Source: Saturnia japonica (Eukaryota > Arthropoda > Insecta > Lepidoptera > Saturniidae). Taken from it: 64,000 nucleotides of DNA. The notes beneath the pieces were generated by a model. The model saw nothing but the letters and a program-made list of their open reading frames with translations, ran no database searches and had not been told where the DNA came from. Both the position numbers and the translations under genes were made by a program. The stretch is taken from NCBI GenBank assembly GCA_033032175.1, contig CM065323.1, forward strand, positions 248,001 through 312,000. The letters run 5' to 3'. Positions 35,601-47,952 of this stretch are shown piece after piece; the first letter of the stretch is position 1; each line of letters opens with the position of its first letter.

Positions 35601-38460
35601 TCATAATTGGAGAATTTTAAAGATATAGGATTTAAGAGAGGTCAAAGAACTGAAGAATATGTCAAGACTTTGGTCGTAAATTTCATTAAATGTCTTCGAT
35701 ATGCGCCATATAGGAGACTGCATACCTAAGTTAGTACGTATGAAGTTACAAGCGAAAGGAACATAAGTGCAAGATCTAGAATTTGAACGTGGTACCTTAA
35801 GTGAAATTCTCTGTAAAATATCCGGACTGTCAACCAAGTCATTCAGTATTTTATACAAAAATATTATTTCAAACATAGACCGTCTGGCTTGAAGAGAAAG
35901 ACAGTTTAACTTTTTTAAACGCTCCTCGTAACTATTATTGCATGGGACCATATGGTGCTGAGCACAGATTTGTCGAAAGAATCGTTTTTGAACCCGTTCT
36001 ATATTATTTACATGTACTGCGTAAATAGGATTCCAAACTATGCAATTAAATTCCAGCTGACTTCTTACAAGAGCGTTATAAATAATCATTTTTGAAGTCA
36101 CGCATCTGAAATCCTTAAAATTTCGAGAAATAAATCCAAGCATTCTAAACGCCTTATTTACAACGGAATCCACATGACTAACAAAACGCAGTTCCGAATC
36201 CATTACTACACCAAGGTCGCGAATTACACTAAATTCTTTCAAAATAGATCCATTTAATTCGTATGATGTTTTTATTTTATTTTTCCGCTTACGACTAAAC
36301 TGGATATGACTACATTTTGAAATATTTAAATACATGTTATTGTTTTTGCACCACTTATTTACATTATTAAGATCTTGTTGGAGGTAATATGCGTCAGTAC
36401 TGTTAGTTATTTTTTTATAAATTTTAAGATCGTCAGCAAATAGAAGGTAGTTTGAATATTTAATTTCTTTTACAACATCATCTACAAAAATAAGAAATAA
36501 AATGGGTCCCAAATGGGATCCTTGAGGAACGCCGGAAGTGGGTGTGAAGTAATTAGAGACATAACCATTGACCGTGACATAATTTTTTCGATGAACAAGA
36601 TAAGACTTGAACCATTGCAAAAGGTTTCCAGCAATACCAAAACTCTCCAGTTTAGCTAGCAATAATGTATGATTGACTTTATCAAACGCTTTACTAAAGT
36701 CAGTATATAGAGCAGCAACCGAATTACCCTTATCAATTTCAGTTATAATATAATCTGTGTAATGTAGACGGTTGGTGGTGGTAGATCTTTTAGGAAGAAA
36801 ACCGTGTTGTGATGACGACAGAAGATTTCTCACGTGTGAGACTATGTGTGGATATACCAGTGATTCAAAGACCTTAGCCAATGTGTTCAGTATCGTGATC
36901 GGTCTATAATTATCTACAGCTGATATGTCACCTTTCTTGGGAATAGGAACAACTGAAGCCGTTTTCCATTGAGAGGGAAAGGTGGAAGTTGTAAAAGATT
37001 TGTCAAATATAATTTTAAGCGGAATACCCAATGAAGTTGCAAGAGCCCTGAAAAATACGGGTGGAAAGCCATCTGGCCCAGCACCCTTGTAGGGGTCAAG
37101 ACTTTTCAATTTCTTAACGATAACATCCTCATTAAATGCTACGTCGTGAAGTATATTATTGCTTTGTAATTTGAGATTATATACACAGGTAGGGGCACCA
37201 TGATCGTAAACAGATGCAAAATAGGTAGCAAATAAGTTAGCGATGTCAGTACCATTATCCGCAATAGTATTTACAAGATGAACTTCTTTGGGAATATCAG
37301 ATTTGTTAGATCGCTTATTTTTAACATACTGCCAAAAGCATTTAATATTTGATTTAATTTTACGTTCTATTTCCATAATGTATATTCCATAGTCCTCTTT
37401 TATAAGTTTCAGACATCGATCTCTTAGTAATTTAAATGTGAGCTTGTCTCTTGGGTTCTTATATTTTTTAAACTTTAGTCTAAATTTCTCCTTCTCTTTA
37501 ATTACTTTTTTTAAACTTTTTGAGAACCAAACTGGGTCACGAGTAGATTTATTTTTCTGCATTGGTATAAACTTATCTACTATATCTTTCAGTACTACGT
37601 ATAATTGGGAAACCATTGTATCAACATCCATATCATCCGATAAAATCTCCGACCAATCCAGTTCACTCAAATCAGAACATATCTCATAGTATTTAGCTTT
37701 AAAAAATTTTGGCCTGTTGTGAGATAATGGGTTTAATGTGTCAACTTTAGACTGCAACTTTATTTCAATTATTAATGGTGGGTGATGTGTATCAACCTTC
37801 GAAAGAGGTCTATTACATTCCGTAACTGAAACAGTTTTATCGCTGATAATTAAGTCTAAAATTCTATCATTACGGTTGTGCACATTATTAAATTGTTCAA
37901 AATCATGTAGGGTTAAAAAGTCCATAAAGTATTGCCCCAACTCAAAACGAGAATGGATAATTGGTTTCAAATCATTATCATCGCTTTGGCACCATGATAT
38001 AAAATTAAGATTGAAATCTCCGACAATCAAACAATTATCCAATGCAAGGCCATGGTTTTCACAGAAAGTTGATATTTCATTTAATTCTACTGGCGGAGGA
38101 AGATAAACACAGCAAACAAATTTTTTTTTTTGAATTTAGGCCCTTCTGAAACTTAATGGAGACCCAAAGATCTTCACAGACAGATTCCAACTTAAACTCT
38201 CGTTTTGCATGGAGATGCTTGGCTGTAGCTATTAAAACACCCCCACCATCCTTCCCCGAATTAAAACCAGTGGAGTTTATATCCCTACGAAAAACATCGT
38301 ATCTTGTGTCAAACAATTCGCTATCAAAGATTCCAGATTTAAGGAATGTTTCTGTTAGGCAAATTATGTCATAGTTATTATTTAAGCAATTCAGGTAAAA
38401 TTCTGTAGTTTTCGTTCTTAGACCTCTAACATTTTGATAATAACAAACAATGTCAGTCAT
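35601..38460 (-). pseudogene. LINE ORF2, endonuclease/reverse transcriptase, one frameshift
   Basis: The frame opens at 38460 with an AP-endonuclease start (CYYQNVRGLRTK, CLTETFLKSG). It is shifted at an 11-A run (38131-38121 on the plus strand as T) and continues in a second frame from 38042, which carries the endonuclease GDFNLNF motif. The 813-codon second part then has the RT blocks NYRPITILNTLAKVFES, GFLPKRSTTTN, YTDFSKAFDKVNH, SGVPQGSHLGPILF and the catalytic FADD (36440-36429). It ends with a long C-terminal region (FRMLGFISRNFKDF, CIVWNPIY) and stops at 35601. The enzyme class nicks target DNA and copies element RNA into it. The shift at a homopolymer may be a true mutation or a sequencing error; otherwise the protein appears complete. 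Confidence 0.9.
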
Positions 38461-38590
38461 AAATTAAATATCAGAAATTATATAATAAATACTAGAGTGA
38501 AAAAAAAAGGAAAGAAAAATGGTAAAAATAATTAGGATTTTGTTAAGGTTAAGAGTAGGTTGTTGAAACACGTCTCGTCTCTGATTGCAA

Positions 38591-39571
38591 TTATTTGGTT
38601 CTTTCGTCTTTGCGCATAAAAATTCTTCCTCCTCTAACCCACACAAACTTGAAAGAGTACTCTTTGGCTTTTTGTCTTGCCAACGCATGTAGGTTTTTAT
38701 GAAATGGGGAGAGATGCTCGCAGACATACACTGGTAACTTAGGTCCTCCAATTCCAAGGTGTGATGATGCTAGCTTATCATTATTATGGCTTTTATTGTA
38801 TTTAGTAGTAGCTGCTAGAACTTCGTCGCGGATTTTAGAAGTTGGTAGTTTTACAATAATCGTTTTTGGGCGATTCGATACGCTGTTGACCTTAGCAACT
38901 CTATGAACTTTTATTATCTCCGAGTCAAGAATTGGGCGTGAAATAATAGTACCCAGCTGTGAGACTATATTATTAAGGTTTTCTGAACGATGTTCAGGTA
39001 CGCCTTGAATTTCTAAATTATTTTCACGGGTCTGTTGTTCTATTTGGTTAACTTTTTGTTTAAGATCGGAGACTTCAATGCGTAGTGAATTATTTTCATG
39101 TTTAAGCTTTTTAATGTCTGTCAGATTATCCTTGGCCATAGAGTTTAACAAATCAAATTGTTGCGATAAATATTCCACAGACTCCTTCAAGTCGCGCAGT
39201 AAACTAAGGTCTCCACGTATTGTAGAGAGTTCACGGCCAATAGCCTTTCGTATAGAAATATTAATTTCAGTACGCACAACGTCAAGAATCGCAGTGTTGG
39301 TTTGGTTTGCGGAAGAGGAACCGATTTCCATGTAATCTTCTTCAACGGGTGCTGATAGTTTTTGCACTTTAATAGGAGTTTCATCCCTGTTACTGTTGGA
39401 TTTTCTGTTTGCAATCAGACATTGTGGACATATCCAAGTTTTCTTATCTATTGATGCTTTACTTTTAGAATTAACAATACATAGACTATGGTAATAAAGA
39501 CTACATACAGTGCATTTATAACTGGGCGAATTATCTACATCTTTGCGACATGCATTACATTTACCAGTCAT
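38591..39571 (-). CDS. LINE ORF1, PHD-finger and coiled-coil RNA-binding protein
   Basis: An uninterrupted 326-codon frame. Residues 5-51 form a C4HC3 PHD-type finger (C5, C8, C20, C23, H28, C31, C48, C51). A polar linker follows, then a predicted coiled coil at about 120-195 (heptad-like KKLKHENNSLRIEVSDLKQK). The C-terminal basic domain (about 195-326) starts ENNLEIQGVPEHRSENLNN and contains KTIIVKLPTSKIRDEVL, resembling the RNA-binding domain of L1-type ORF1 proteins. By analogy it would coat element RNA. It precedes ORF2 by 130 bp on the same strand. Confidence 0.85.
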   Translation of the reverse strand: MTGKCNACRKDVDNSPSYKCTVCSLYYHSLCIVNSKSKASIDKKTWICPQCLIANRKSNSNRDETPIKVQKLSAPVEEDYMEIGSSSANQTNTAILDVVRTEINISIRKAIGRELSTIRGDLSLLRDLKESVEYLSQQFDLLNSMAKDNLTDIKKLKHENNSLRIEVSDLKQKVNQIEQQTRENNLEIQGVPEHRSENLNNIVSQLGTIISRPILDSEIIKVHRVAKVNSVSNRPKTIIVKLPTSKIRDEVLAATTKYNKSHNNDKLASSHLGIGGPKLPVYVCEHLSPFHKNLHALARQKAKEYSFKFVWVRGGRIFMRKDERTK

Positions 39572-39599
39572 AGTTAATTCAATATTATACTTTTAGTCA

Positions 39600-40016
39600 C
39601 TGTATGTTTTGAATGCGTTGTAGACGTTAGCAACATAAAATCATATACAACTTCTCAACTCAAGCGATTTAACAATGGCGAAGTTGCTGCAATTGAGTGC
39701 GCGGTCATAATGACGTAAGCGCCATGCATATAGCGACGCTTACGCGTTTTGTTCAAGCATGTTATAATTTGAAGTAATAGATCGTTAAATTTTGCACTTT
39801 TGAATAATTATTTATATTTAGTCACTTTTACACCAAATTTATTATGTTACACGATACACTATAGTGTTCAACAACAACTCATTTAGTGAATATAACAATT
39901 TTCGGAACTAGAAATTCAGTGCTACATTAAAAAACATATTTAAACTTGGGAGAGGCACGAAAAACACCGTCTCGTTAAGCAACTCATATGTAAGTATGTA
40001 CATTAAAACTACATAC
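39600..40016. other. Probable LINE 5' UTR and flank
   Basis: Immediately upstream of ORF1 on the minus strand. The block TTTAGTCACT appears twice (39592 and 39818), which may reflect repeated 5' UTR units. No separate gene is seen. Confidence 0.3.
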
Positions 40017-40026
40017 ATACATTATA

Positions 40027-40287
40027 ACTGCCTCGTTAGCCTAGTGGTCGTAAGCGCGACTGCTATGAGCGAGGTCCTGGGTTCGAATCCCAGGTCGAGC
40101 AAAGTGTTATTGGGTTTTTCCTATGAAATTTTTTCAGTAGCAGCTCAGAGTTTGGTTTCGAGCCCGATTAATGTCAATAGGCTCGCCCCTATTACATGGG
40201 ACTTAAAAACATACTCGGCAAACTGTGGGTGTATGTACATTAGTACACCTCTGCCTAACCCTTCGGGGAATACAGTCATGATGGTAT
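40027..40287 (+). mobile_element. tRNA-derived SINE, family S1, copy 2
   Basis: Bounded by the 10-bp direct repeat ATACATTATA (40017-40026 and 40288-40297). The head has GTTAGCCTAGTGGTCGTAAG and GGGTTCGAATCCCAGG as polymerase III A and B boxes. The body and 3' end match the copy at 27487-27850, without its nested insertion. Complete at 261 bp. Confidence 0.92.
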
Positions 40288-40944
40288 ATACATTATACAT
40301 CTTAGACTTCTGTACTGAAACCGTTTTGTGAGAAAAAATAAAAAGTGCACTTTGCCCAACTGGTGATAAAAATATTGGCTTTATCGAAATTTATCTAAGA
40401 ATAAAAATAATTTGAATTATGATCGATCATTTCTTTCAACAGTATTTAGATTGAAATTTCGACTTTCGATGCCTATGTTTATTTTGCGAATTCTGAACCA
40501 CTGTGCGAAACTCGCTTTGAATGACTCGCAACACAGTTCCGCAGCCTCGCTCCGCATCAGTGGACAGGCAACCTAAGGAATAATTTTACTTATTTTTGAT
40601 GTTTTATTGAGACGGTTAATGTGTTGGACTCATAATAGCTTATAATGACAGTCGCTCGACAGCTTTGGTTAGTCGTGTTCCGAGATCAGTATGTGTATAT
40701 CCAATAATACGCAGAAGTCGCGGGTACCAGCTAGTTTATTCTATAATTGTATATACATTTAAACTATTTCATACATTTTTAACCTAGTCTACACTCTGGG
40801 CACATATGTATTTCTATTTCAGAGGGACCCTGACTCGCTCTCTGCTACATTTTTGTTGATTACAAAATTATAAAACAGATTAACGTACAGAATCGCTTAT
40901 CTAGTAACAATGTATTAACGATTATTATTATTATATATTTTTCA

Positions 40945-41360
40945 CAATATTTGACATTATGACTCTAACAAAAACAGAGCCGCTGGTAACTTTTACAGCT
41001 TCACCGTGGCTTGGGGGCGAGCGCTTAAAGCACTCAGCCGCGAAAGAGTGGGCCACAAGCGCGCAAGGGTGCCAACGTGGCCGGGTCTCGGCTTGGGCTA
41101 TTGCCGCGATTGCAAACAAGTCGCGATCTGACTAATTCCCTATTCTCCAAGGAGGAAGGAAGGAACATGTGTATACGTATTTAGTGATCTGAAATATGGT
41201 CTACATTAACTAGCATGAAAAAGGAAAAAAGGTTCCTTACAGAACCTATTTACCTATGTATGAATATATTGTGTGAGTAATGATGTGTGTCTGTAGCTAC
41301 GTGACTGCAAGTGCAGTGTGTCACCTGCATCACGGGCGAGCGTAGTTTTCTCGAACCTTT
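40945..41360 (-). repeat. Dispersed repeat, family R3, copy 1
   Basis: Matches 53050-53480 in order and orientation: CTTCACCGTGGCTTGGGGGC, GAGCGCTTAAAGCACTCAGC, GGCCGGGTCTCGGCTTGGGC, GGAGGAAGGAAGGAAC, ATTTAGTGATCTGAAA and TTACAGAACCTAT. Short 3' pieces of the same family are retroposed at 25690 and 27560. It may be a LINE tail or a SINE; no protein remains. Confidence 0.75.
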
Positions 41361-44300
41361 TCCAATGTTATTTACTGTAAATAATACGCATGTGGATTCA
41401 AACATCGATGAAACTGTAACAATATTGAAGGGTTGTGGTTTGTCATAGAGCTAAAATATGTATTTAAAAAATCATTGGACTAATATATAATAATTTATAG
41501 CCATTGAAAGAAAGAAGCATAGAAAATAAAATAGTGTGTAGTTACTGCACGTTCATACCAAAGTGTTTTGTCAACTGTTTCTACTGAGTTTTTAATATAT
41601 TCTTTATTGTTTCGCGTCAAGGTGGCTCTTAGTTTATTGACTTGTGGTGGATTTACTTCCTGGCACGCTAAATCACACGGAAAAATACAATGTTTTAAAC
41701 ATGTATTATGTGCAAGATTTAAAAGCAAACATAAAGTTCGAGTGAATAGGAGTAACATTGTTGTCTGTAAATCTGCTTTATAATGTTTCTATAATATATT
41801 GAATATATCTACGGAAACAGAATCTGAACGGAGTCGAGGCGTCGACAAACTCGTAGCGCTTGTAACCTTTACATTGTGTCGAGTCAGTAGAAATGTCGCC
41901 GGACTGGATATTTACGCATTCAGTTGATCCATAACTATGAACGTAATGCTGGTCATACCCTGATAATGTTATATGTATCTAGTCACTTGTTAGTCACGGT
42001 ACGTCTCAGTTGTTATCATCAGCTAAAAGCAGTTAACTGAACAAAAATAAGTAATGATTCCATTTTCCTTTATAATAATAACGATGAGTCGTATTAACGT
42101 AATTGTGCAGATGTTTTATAAAATGGCGTATCCTAAAATAACTGCATGAATATGTTAACATTCAAATTGTTCAATAGTTTTCAAGTAATACACAATCTAA
42201 TACAGAAATCATTTTGTGTGTATGTGTAGGCCGTAGGGGCTGGACCGGGAGCCGCGGCCGCTCGCCTCGCTGGATCATTTTTTTATATCAAAATCAACAT
42301 AATATACACGTATCTACCTGACTACTTGAATCTCTTTCGAAGCTTTAAGAGACGCAACGCTGTCCTAAGGGCAACGATATACTAAGTTAACAATGAAACT
42401 TAAAAAACAAAAATTAAATTCAAACATTATATAGCTACTGAGTTTGCTAGAAATATTTTAGTAGATAAGTAAAATTTAGAAGTACAAAACTATGCAATTA
42501 AAAGTTCCATTGGTTCCTCTAGTGTGAACCCGGACCCTACGAGTACACACAGACGGCCGCGGCCTTCACGTGCTAATGAATAATTGATGCGAATCGTAAT
42601 ATCTCTAACCTGATCATTCTGTTCTATCAACACGTTGTTAAAACATCTGTTTGCCACAACACACGTTACGCTCAGATACCGCACTTCACGAAATCTATTT
42701 TTATACATAATGCGCTCTGCAAATCCTTCTAAATCTGCCCATAATGTAAACTAGTCAAATGAACAAGCTGGTTTCGCTAGAACGTACCAACAGTACAGTT
42801 TGAACATAAATATACATAGTTATATAATTAGCCGATAAAATTATACGTATATAATTATGGAACCACTCGAGATGTGTCCATTATGGAAAACGATCGCTGA
42901 TAAATGATAAATTAAATATATTTTAACCAAACGTTGTCTTAGTTTGAAACATGTCGAATTAATAAACGTTATAATAAAAATTTGAAAACCTTTCGTTTTC
43001 TTCATTTATTCGTACAGTTATCGTATTATCGGTACACGAGTATATCCGACATGCTTCTATACACAAGCGTACACAAATACTCAGAGTGTTACAATCTGTT
43101 CAAATTGAGGCTTTTTTTAAAACTTATTACTTACTAACGGTTAGCGTATTCGGCTCGGAACGTGATAATTCATGAGACGTTTATTGTAAAATGAACACAT
43201 TTGTCATTTAATTAAAGAATAATTTATAATCAATCTCACTTTACAAACAGTCCGAAAGCGAGCCTCTTGTTATGCACATACATAAATGCTAGAATCTCAT
43301 ACTGCATACTACTTAGTTAGTAAACAGCGTGTACTCGTAATATACAAAGTGCTAACCACAAAGCAAGCGACGCCGGGAACGAGCCCTAAGCACAACAGTA
43401 GCCGACTGAAGGCTGGCAACATCTTCATTTTTTGCTCCACTATACTCGGCTCTTGGAGTACACAGTAAAGACGCGGCTTTGGAAATTTATTTCACTTTCA
43501 ATTCTATTTTTACCAAAAAACAATGTTATTTCGTTTTTGTATCGTGTTTTAGCGATTGGCTGCAATTTCAATTAATACAAAGTGACGATAAACTTGAAAG
43601 CGGTAAGAGTCTAAATATAGAAAGAGAACTGATCATGCAAGTACATTGTCGTGTCGTTAGTCGACAGATTTTCAACTTGTAGTTAGTGGGCAGTCGGCCG
43701 ACCCGGCGATCTCTAGACAACGGCCTATTATCAATCATGCTATCTGTCGATTCGAACCTAGTTTATTACGATAATAAGGAAGCGGATGGGGAAATGCTAA
43801 CGCAGCTATAATACATTGCGTGCAGCCCCACCACCCCACCGCCACCTGTAACCCTACCAGCGAGAGCAGCACGGACAGAGAGCACGGTACACTTTGATTA
43901 CATCTGAGAGCGCGACCGACATTACAATCGGTATAAACTTTTCCCTTTCACTTTTCAGATCATTAAATTAACAACTCACGTCTTGTCAATATAAACAGTA
44001 GTCTGAAAACGAACATCTCAATAGTGAGCAAAAGCCTCTTCCTAATAAAAACCTATATAAATTCACATAATATTGCCGATTTGAAGCAAAGTGGTATTTG
44101 TATCTCTGTTTTGTTCCACTCATGCAGTAGTGCTGAGGTAATAACTCAATCGCTCAGGTTTCCTTAGGTGGTTTATTGCAAATTCCTATAGTTTGAATTA
44201 ATGTAAATGCGAGAGTAAAACTCCCGCGTGTCAATTATTCACATACTTTCTGAGTAAGAAATTATTGAAAACACGATTTCTTCCCAGGATGTCATTAAAA

Positions 44301-45925
44301 ATTCAAAGCTTTAATTTTCTGTTTAACATTTGCAGTATGAACCTAAACAATGAATATTATATCACTTGCTGTCACTTTTCCTTAAGTGATAATGTCAATA
44401 TTTGGGGGGGTCTATGTTCAATGGACTGGTCAAGTTAGGATTCCCAGTAATAATTTATTTTATTTAATATATTAGTAACAGATATAGATACATTTTAGAT
44501 TTCTGCACTCTTCCATACAAACTTTAACCATGTCCAAATCTCAGTCTTCCGTGCACGCAATACGCTTCAACAGGTGTATAAAGTTTTTACTTCACGTATT
44601 AATATAATGATTTTCTTCATTTTATGTTTATCTTTTTTACTTGAATTAGCCTGCGTATTATGACGAGATTTTTCACCAGGCTGTGGCTTCAGACGTCTTC
44701 TAAACGCCCTAAAAATAGCACGCTCCTGTCCTGTTGATTCCTCCTTTCCCATCATATACTGTTCTCTCTCATTGAGAGAGGAATATTTTTTCACACATAT
44801 TCACCGTGTGAGCGGCTTCCAGACGCCAAGCAACTGATGAATCATGACGGTTGATCATCCATATCGTTTGATGTTCTGATGTAAACAATCGGACAGCAAG
44901 TAGCGCGCTTCCCACTCGCCACTACTGGGATATCCGTTGACAGACTCCACCTGTTTGTTCTACTTAATCTACTACTTACGTTCACTAGCGAGCTAGTAGC
45001 AAAACAACTTAAACAGTACCTAGTGGATCATCATGAAATAGAAACCAAACGCCAAACTACGATATGGCCACGCCTTTACCATCATTACTAGAGCCGAGGG
45101 AATATTAGCATAGACACTGGAACCCAGGAAAGGTAAAATCCTTGTCCTGTAAGTAATTTAAGCACAGCGCCAGAGTGCTAGTGACTATGGACAGTTTGAG
45201 GGTAACGGAAAGGACCGAGACACCGGAACCAGTCGGAAGGTTCGCGACATACTGCGCGCGTCACAGAGCTCAGGGTATGGAGCACGGCACAGACACAATG
45301 TCACCTCGAAATATTCTTTCAATGTACTTAGTATAGACATTAATAACAATATGTGTCCTCGAACACGCATCTACAATGTAAGTACTGGAGCCGGAGACCG
45401 CACTCAACTTTACATAACAATGTATGGAGATATAAATAGTTATCTAAATGTCAGAGAGCCCTCCTCCACCACCAGCATCACCACCACAGCTATCGGCACC
45501 ATCAAGGACAGATCGTGTTCCTAAAATACTAATCAGTATCCCGCATCTATTACAGAGTAAACGGAATTATGTAAATATAGCAAGAACTGTATTCGCCGCT
45601 TATATTTTAGGCGCGGTTACAAGCTCGACGGGACGGGGCAAGAGCCTCCAACAAATAGTTTTATATATTTTAATCGTGAGATATACCTATAATATGTTTT
45701 CCGTTCCTGGAATATGATATTACAACATGTCCAAGGTAAGGAAGCGACAACAAATAGTTCTAACAACATAGTATTGATAACGTGACAAGGGCAATGACAC
45801 GAGCCGAGCCGACAGCGACATAAACAACAATGTAAATAAAATTATCTTTACTGACTTATTTATTTTGTAAAAATAAATTAAATCTTTTTAAGACAAGACA
45901 ATTTTTAACAAAAAAAAGAATACCA
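41361..45925. other. Intergenic, no gene recognised
   Basis: AT-rich with scattered GC patches at 42230-42270 and 43825-43900. Small frames at 41495-41783, 42490-42708, 44567-44794 and 45448-45717 resemble no family I know and lack convincing splice context. TTTTCAACTTGTAGTTAG near 43670 faintly resembles SINE S2. Confidence 0.35.
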
Positions 45926-46690
45926 ACTTCAATTATGTGAGGAGTTTTCTGGTGTATCTTCGAAGTTCAAGGTCCAGTGCAAATTAAATTAAAATGGAAT
46001 CGCCCATAGAGGTGTCCCCTTTAAAAAAAACATTAATTAGTTCATATAAAGAAGTTATGGCTGTACATCCATATCGATATAATCGAATTGAAAACCTCCT
46101 TTTTTGAAGGTCGGTTAAAAAACATTATTTAAATCAAATTAAATTAATGTTTATTTATACAATATTAGCTGACCCGCGCAACTTCGTCTACGTCACATAA
46201 GAGAGAGAGAAAGGGTTAGAGATAGTGGATTGTAGGCATTGTATTATTGGTGCCGCCCACCTCCCACATCATTCCGCTTATTAAAAACTAGCTGTGCCCG
46301 TGGCTTCGCTCACGTGGACTACAGAATGCCCGCCTGAATCTAGCCCCCCGCTCCTGGCTATTTTCATGACAAAAATGCTTACTGTGGATGTTCCTTAGAA
46401 GATAGATATTACTCTCCCGGACTTTTTTATAAGTCTTTTTAATGCCTATGATTATGTAGTACATTAATTTGCTATATCTCTTATGGTTTACTCAGCATAA
46501 TCCATTTAAGTGCCCGAATTGATTCACCATGACCAGCAAAGCAGCCTAAGTTACTCCCTATATCATCAGCTATCTACCAGGGAAAGTCCCGTCAAAATTG
46601 GTCTAACCGTTTCGGAGATTACCCGGAACAAACAGACAAAAATTTTAAAAATGACCCTTTTGTTATATGTATCCTATATACTTTAATATG
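45926..46690. repeat. Dispersed lepidopteran-type repeats
   Basis: Contains TTTTTTGAAGGTCGGTTAAA near 46105, then AGCTGACCCGCGCAACTTCG (46170) and TAGCTGTGCCCGTGGCTTCG (46290). It ends with GTCAAAATTGGTCTAACCG, TTTCGGAGATTACC and AACAAACAGACAAA, signatures of abundant non-coding retroelement remnants in moth and butterfly genomes. No protein frame remains. Confidence 0.5.
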
Positions 46691-47145
46691 CATTGAGTAA
46701 TAAACTGATATTTTGACATTACAAACAGACACTTCAATTTATTAATTGTAGGTATAGATGCGCGCTCAGTACATACTTGATCATTAATGTAAAGGGCAAT
46801 TTTGTTCAAAATTAAATAGTTGTGATGAATAAAGTATTTATTTCGCTAAGGATTAACATCATATTTATATAAAAACCATCCCAAATAATGCATTAGACCA
46901 TAAAAAAGGTTACATTGAGCCAACCTTAATAGATCGACATGTACTTTCACTGAATTTTTTTTATAAATTTTTAAGAGACATAATTCCTTCGCTCTATATA
47001 GTACGTATCCATTGACATGACAATTGTCTGTTTGATAGTTGCACAAAAGCGTGAGGAAAGAGACATGGACAGTTAAAAATAGGAACGTCTTTCAGCGCCG
47101 GAGAGACACAGTAGTAAGTATTACCGTCGACCACAACACCACTAG

Positions 47146-47397
47146 TAGGGATGTTCGATATACATCGATGTTATCAACATATCGATGGTGACTATGATGA
47201 GGTAGAAAACATAGACATAACATCGATGCAGCGATTTTAGGAAGAAAAACATCGAACATAGATGTTTGGAAATTTTTGTGCTGTAAAATATAGTTCGAGG
47301 ATCAGATGTGGCACCCAAAAAAAGCTCGCTGAAAAATCGTTGTTTTTATTTCGATATTTAATGGACATCGATGTTTCTCTAACATCGCTCATCTCTA
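47146..47397. mobile_element. hAT-like MITE, 252 bp, 8-bp TSD
   Basis: Ends TAGGGATGTTCGATAT and, inverted, TAGAGATGAGCGATGT are imperfect inverted repeats. They are flanked by ACCACTAG (47138-47145) and ACTACTAG (47398-47405), an 8-bp duplication with one mismatch. TAGNGATG-type ends with 8-bp duplications characterise hAT elements. The inside is rich in ATCGATG motifs and has no coding frame. Confidence 0.78.
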
Positions 47398-47952
47398 ACT
47401 ACTAGTAAACAAAGCGTAACCAATACGTCATATTAGGTCCTTAGATATAAAATTAGCGTTTTGTTGAACTGGCCACTTTGATCTCAAATATCTGGCGTTT
47501 ATTTAGGAATTCCAAATTCAAATTAAGGCTTGTGTATTTGTGTTTCGAATTTAGTGATTTATTTGTTTTCCGCACCCTTCGACTTTTCATTGACATCGTT
47601 CTTTTAAAAAAATTGAAAACTTAAAATATCGCGTTATTTATGAATATGACCACCGTAGCATCAGAGCTGAAGAAACAGATCGAAAGATTAATGACGTGTG
47701 TGGGGGGGAAGCTACTGTAGAAGAAAGCACGGTACGTTTTTGGTTCCAACGTTTTCGTTCTGGAAATTTGGACCTACGAAACAAACCCCGTAGACGGCCG
47801 GAGATCCTAGTTCATAATGAACAATTAAAGGTGATCGCGGAAGCGAATCCCACACAAACCACGTCAGTTAGCGGTTAAAACAAAGTAGAAAAGTGAAAGA
47901 GCTCTAAAAATGGATACCACATGAATTGTCTGAAGCACGCCAACAACAGATA

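Larger units (their letters stand above)
35352..39590 (-). mobile_element. Nearly intact non-LTR retrotransposon (jockey/CR1 group)
   Basis: Minus-strand element with a zinc-finger ORF1 (39571-38591), a 130-bp gap, ORF2 with endonuclease and reverse transcriptase (38460-35601, one frameshift), a 250-bp 3' UTR and a short CAAATAAATAAATG-type tail at 35352. The 5' UTR probably extends above 39590 but its limit is not clear. The ORFs are long and almost undamaged, suggesting a recent insertion. Tail repeats rather than poly(A) are common in this group. Confidence 0.88.

Noticed and set aside
45448..45717. Plus-strand frame starting MSESPPPPPASPPQL as a gene
   Set aside because: The proline run comes from a simple CCA/CCT repeat, and the remainder matches nothing known.
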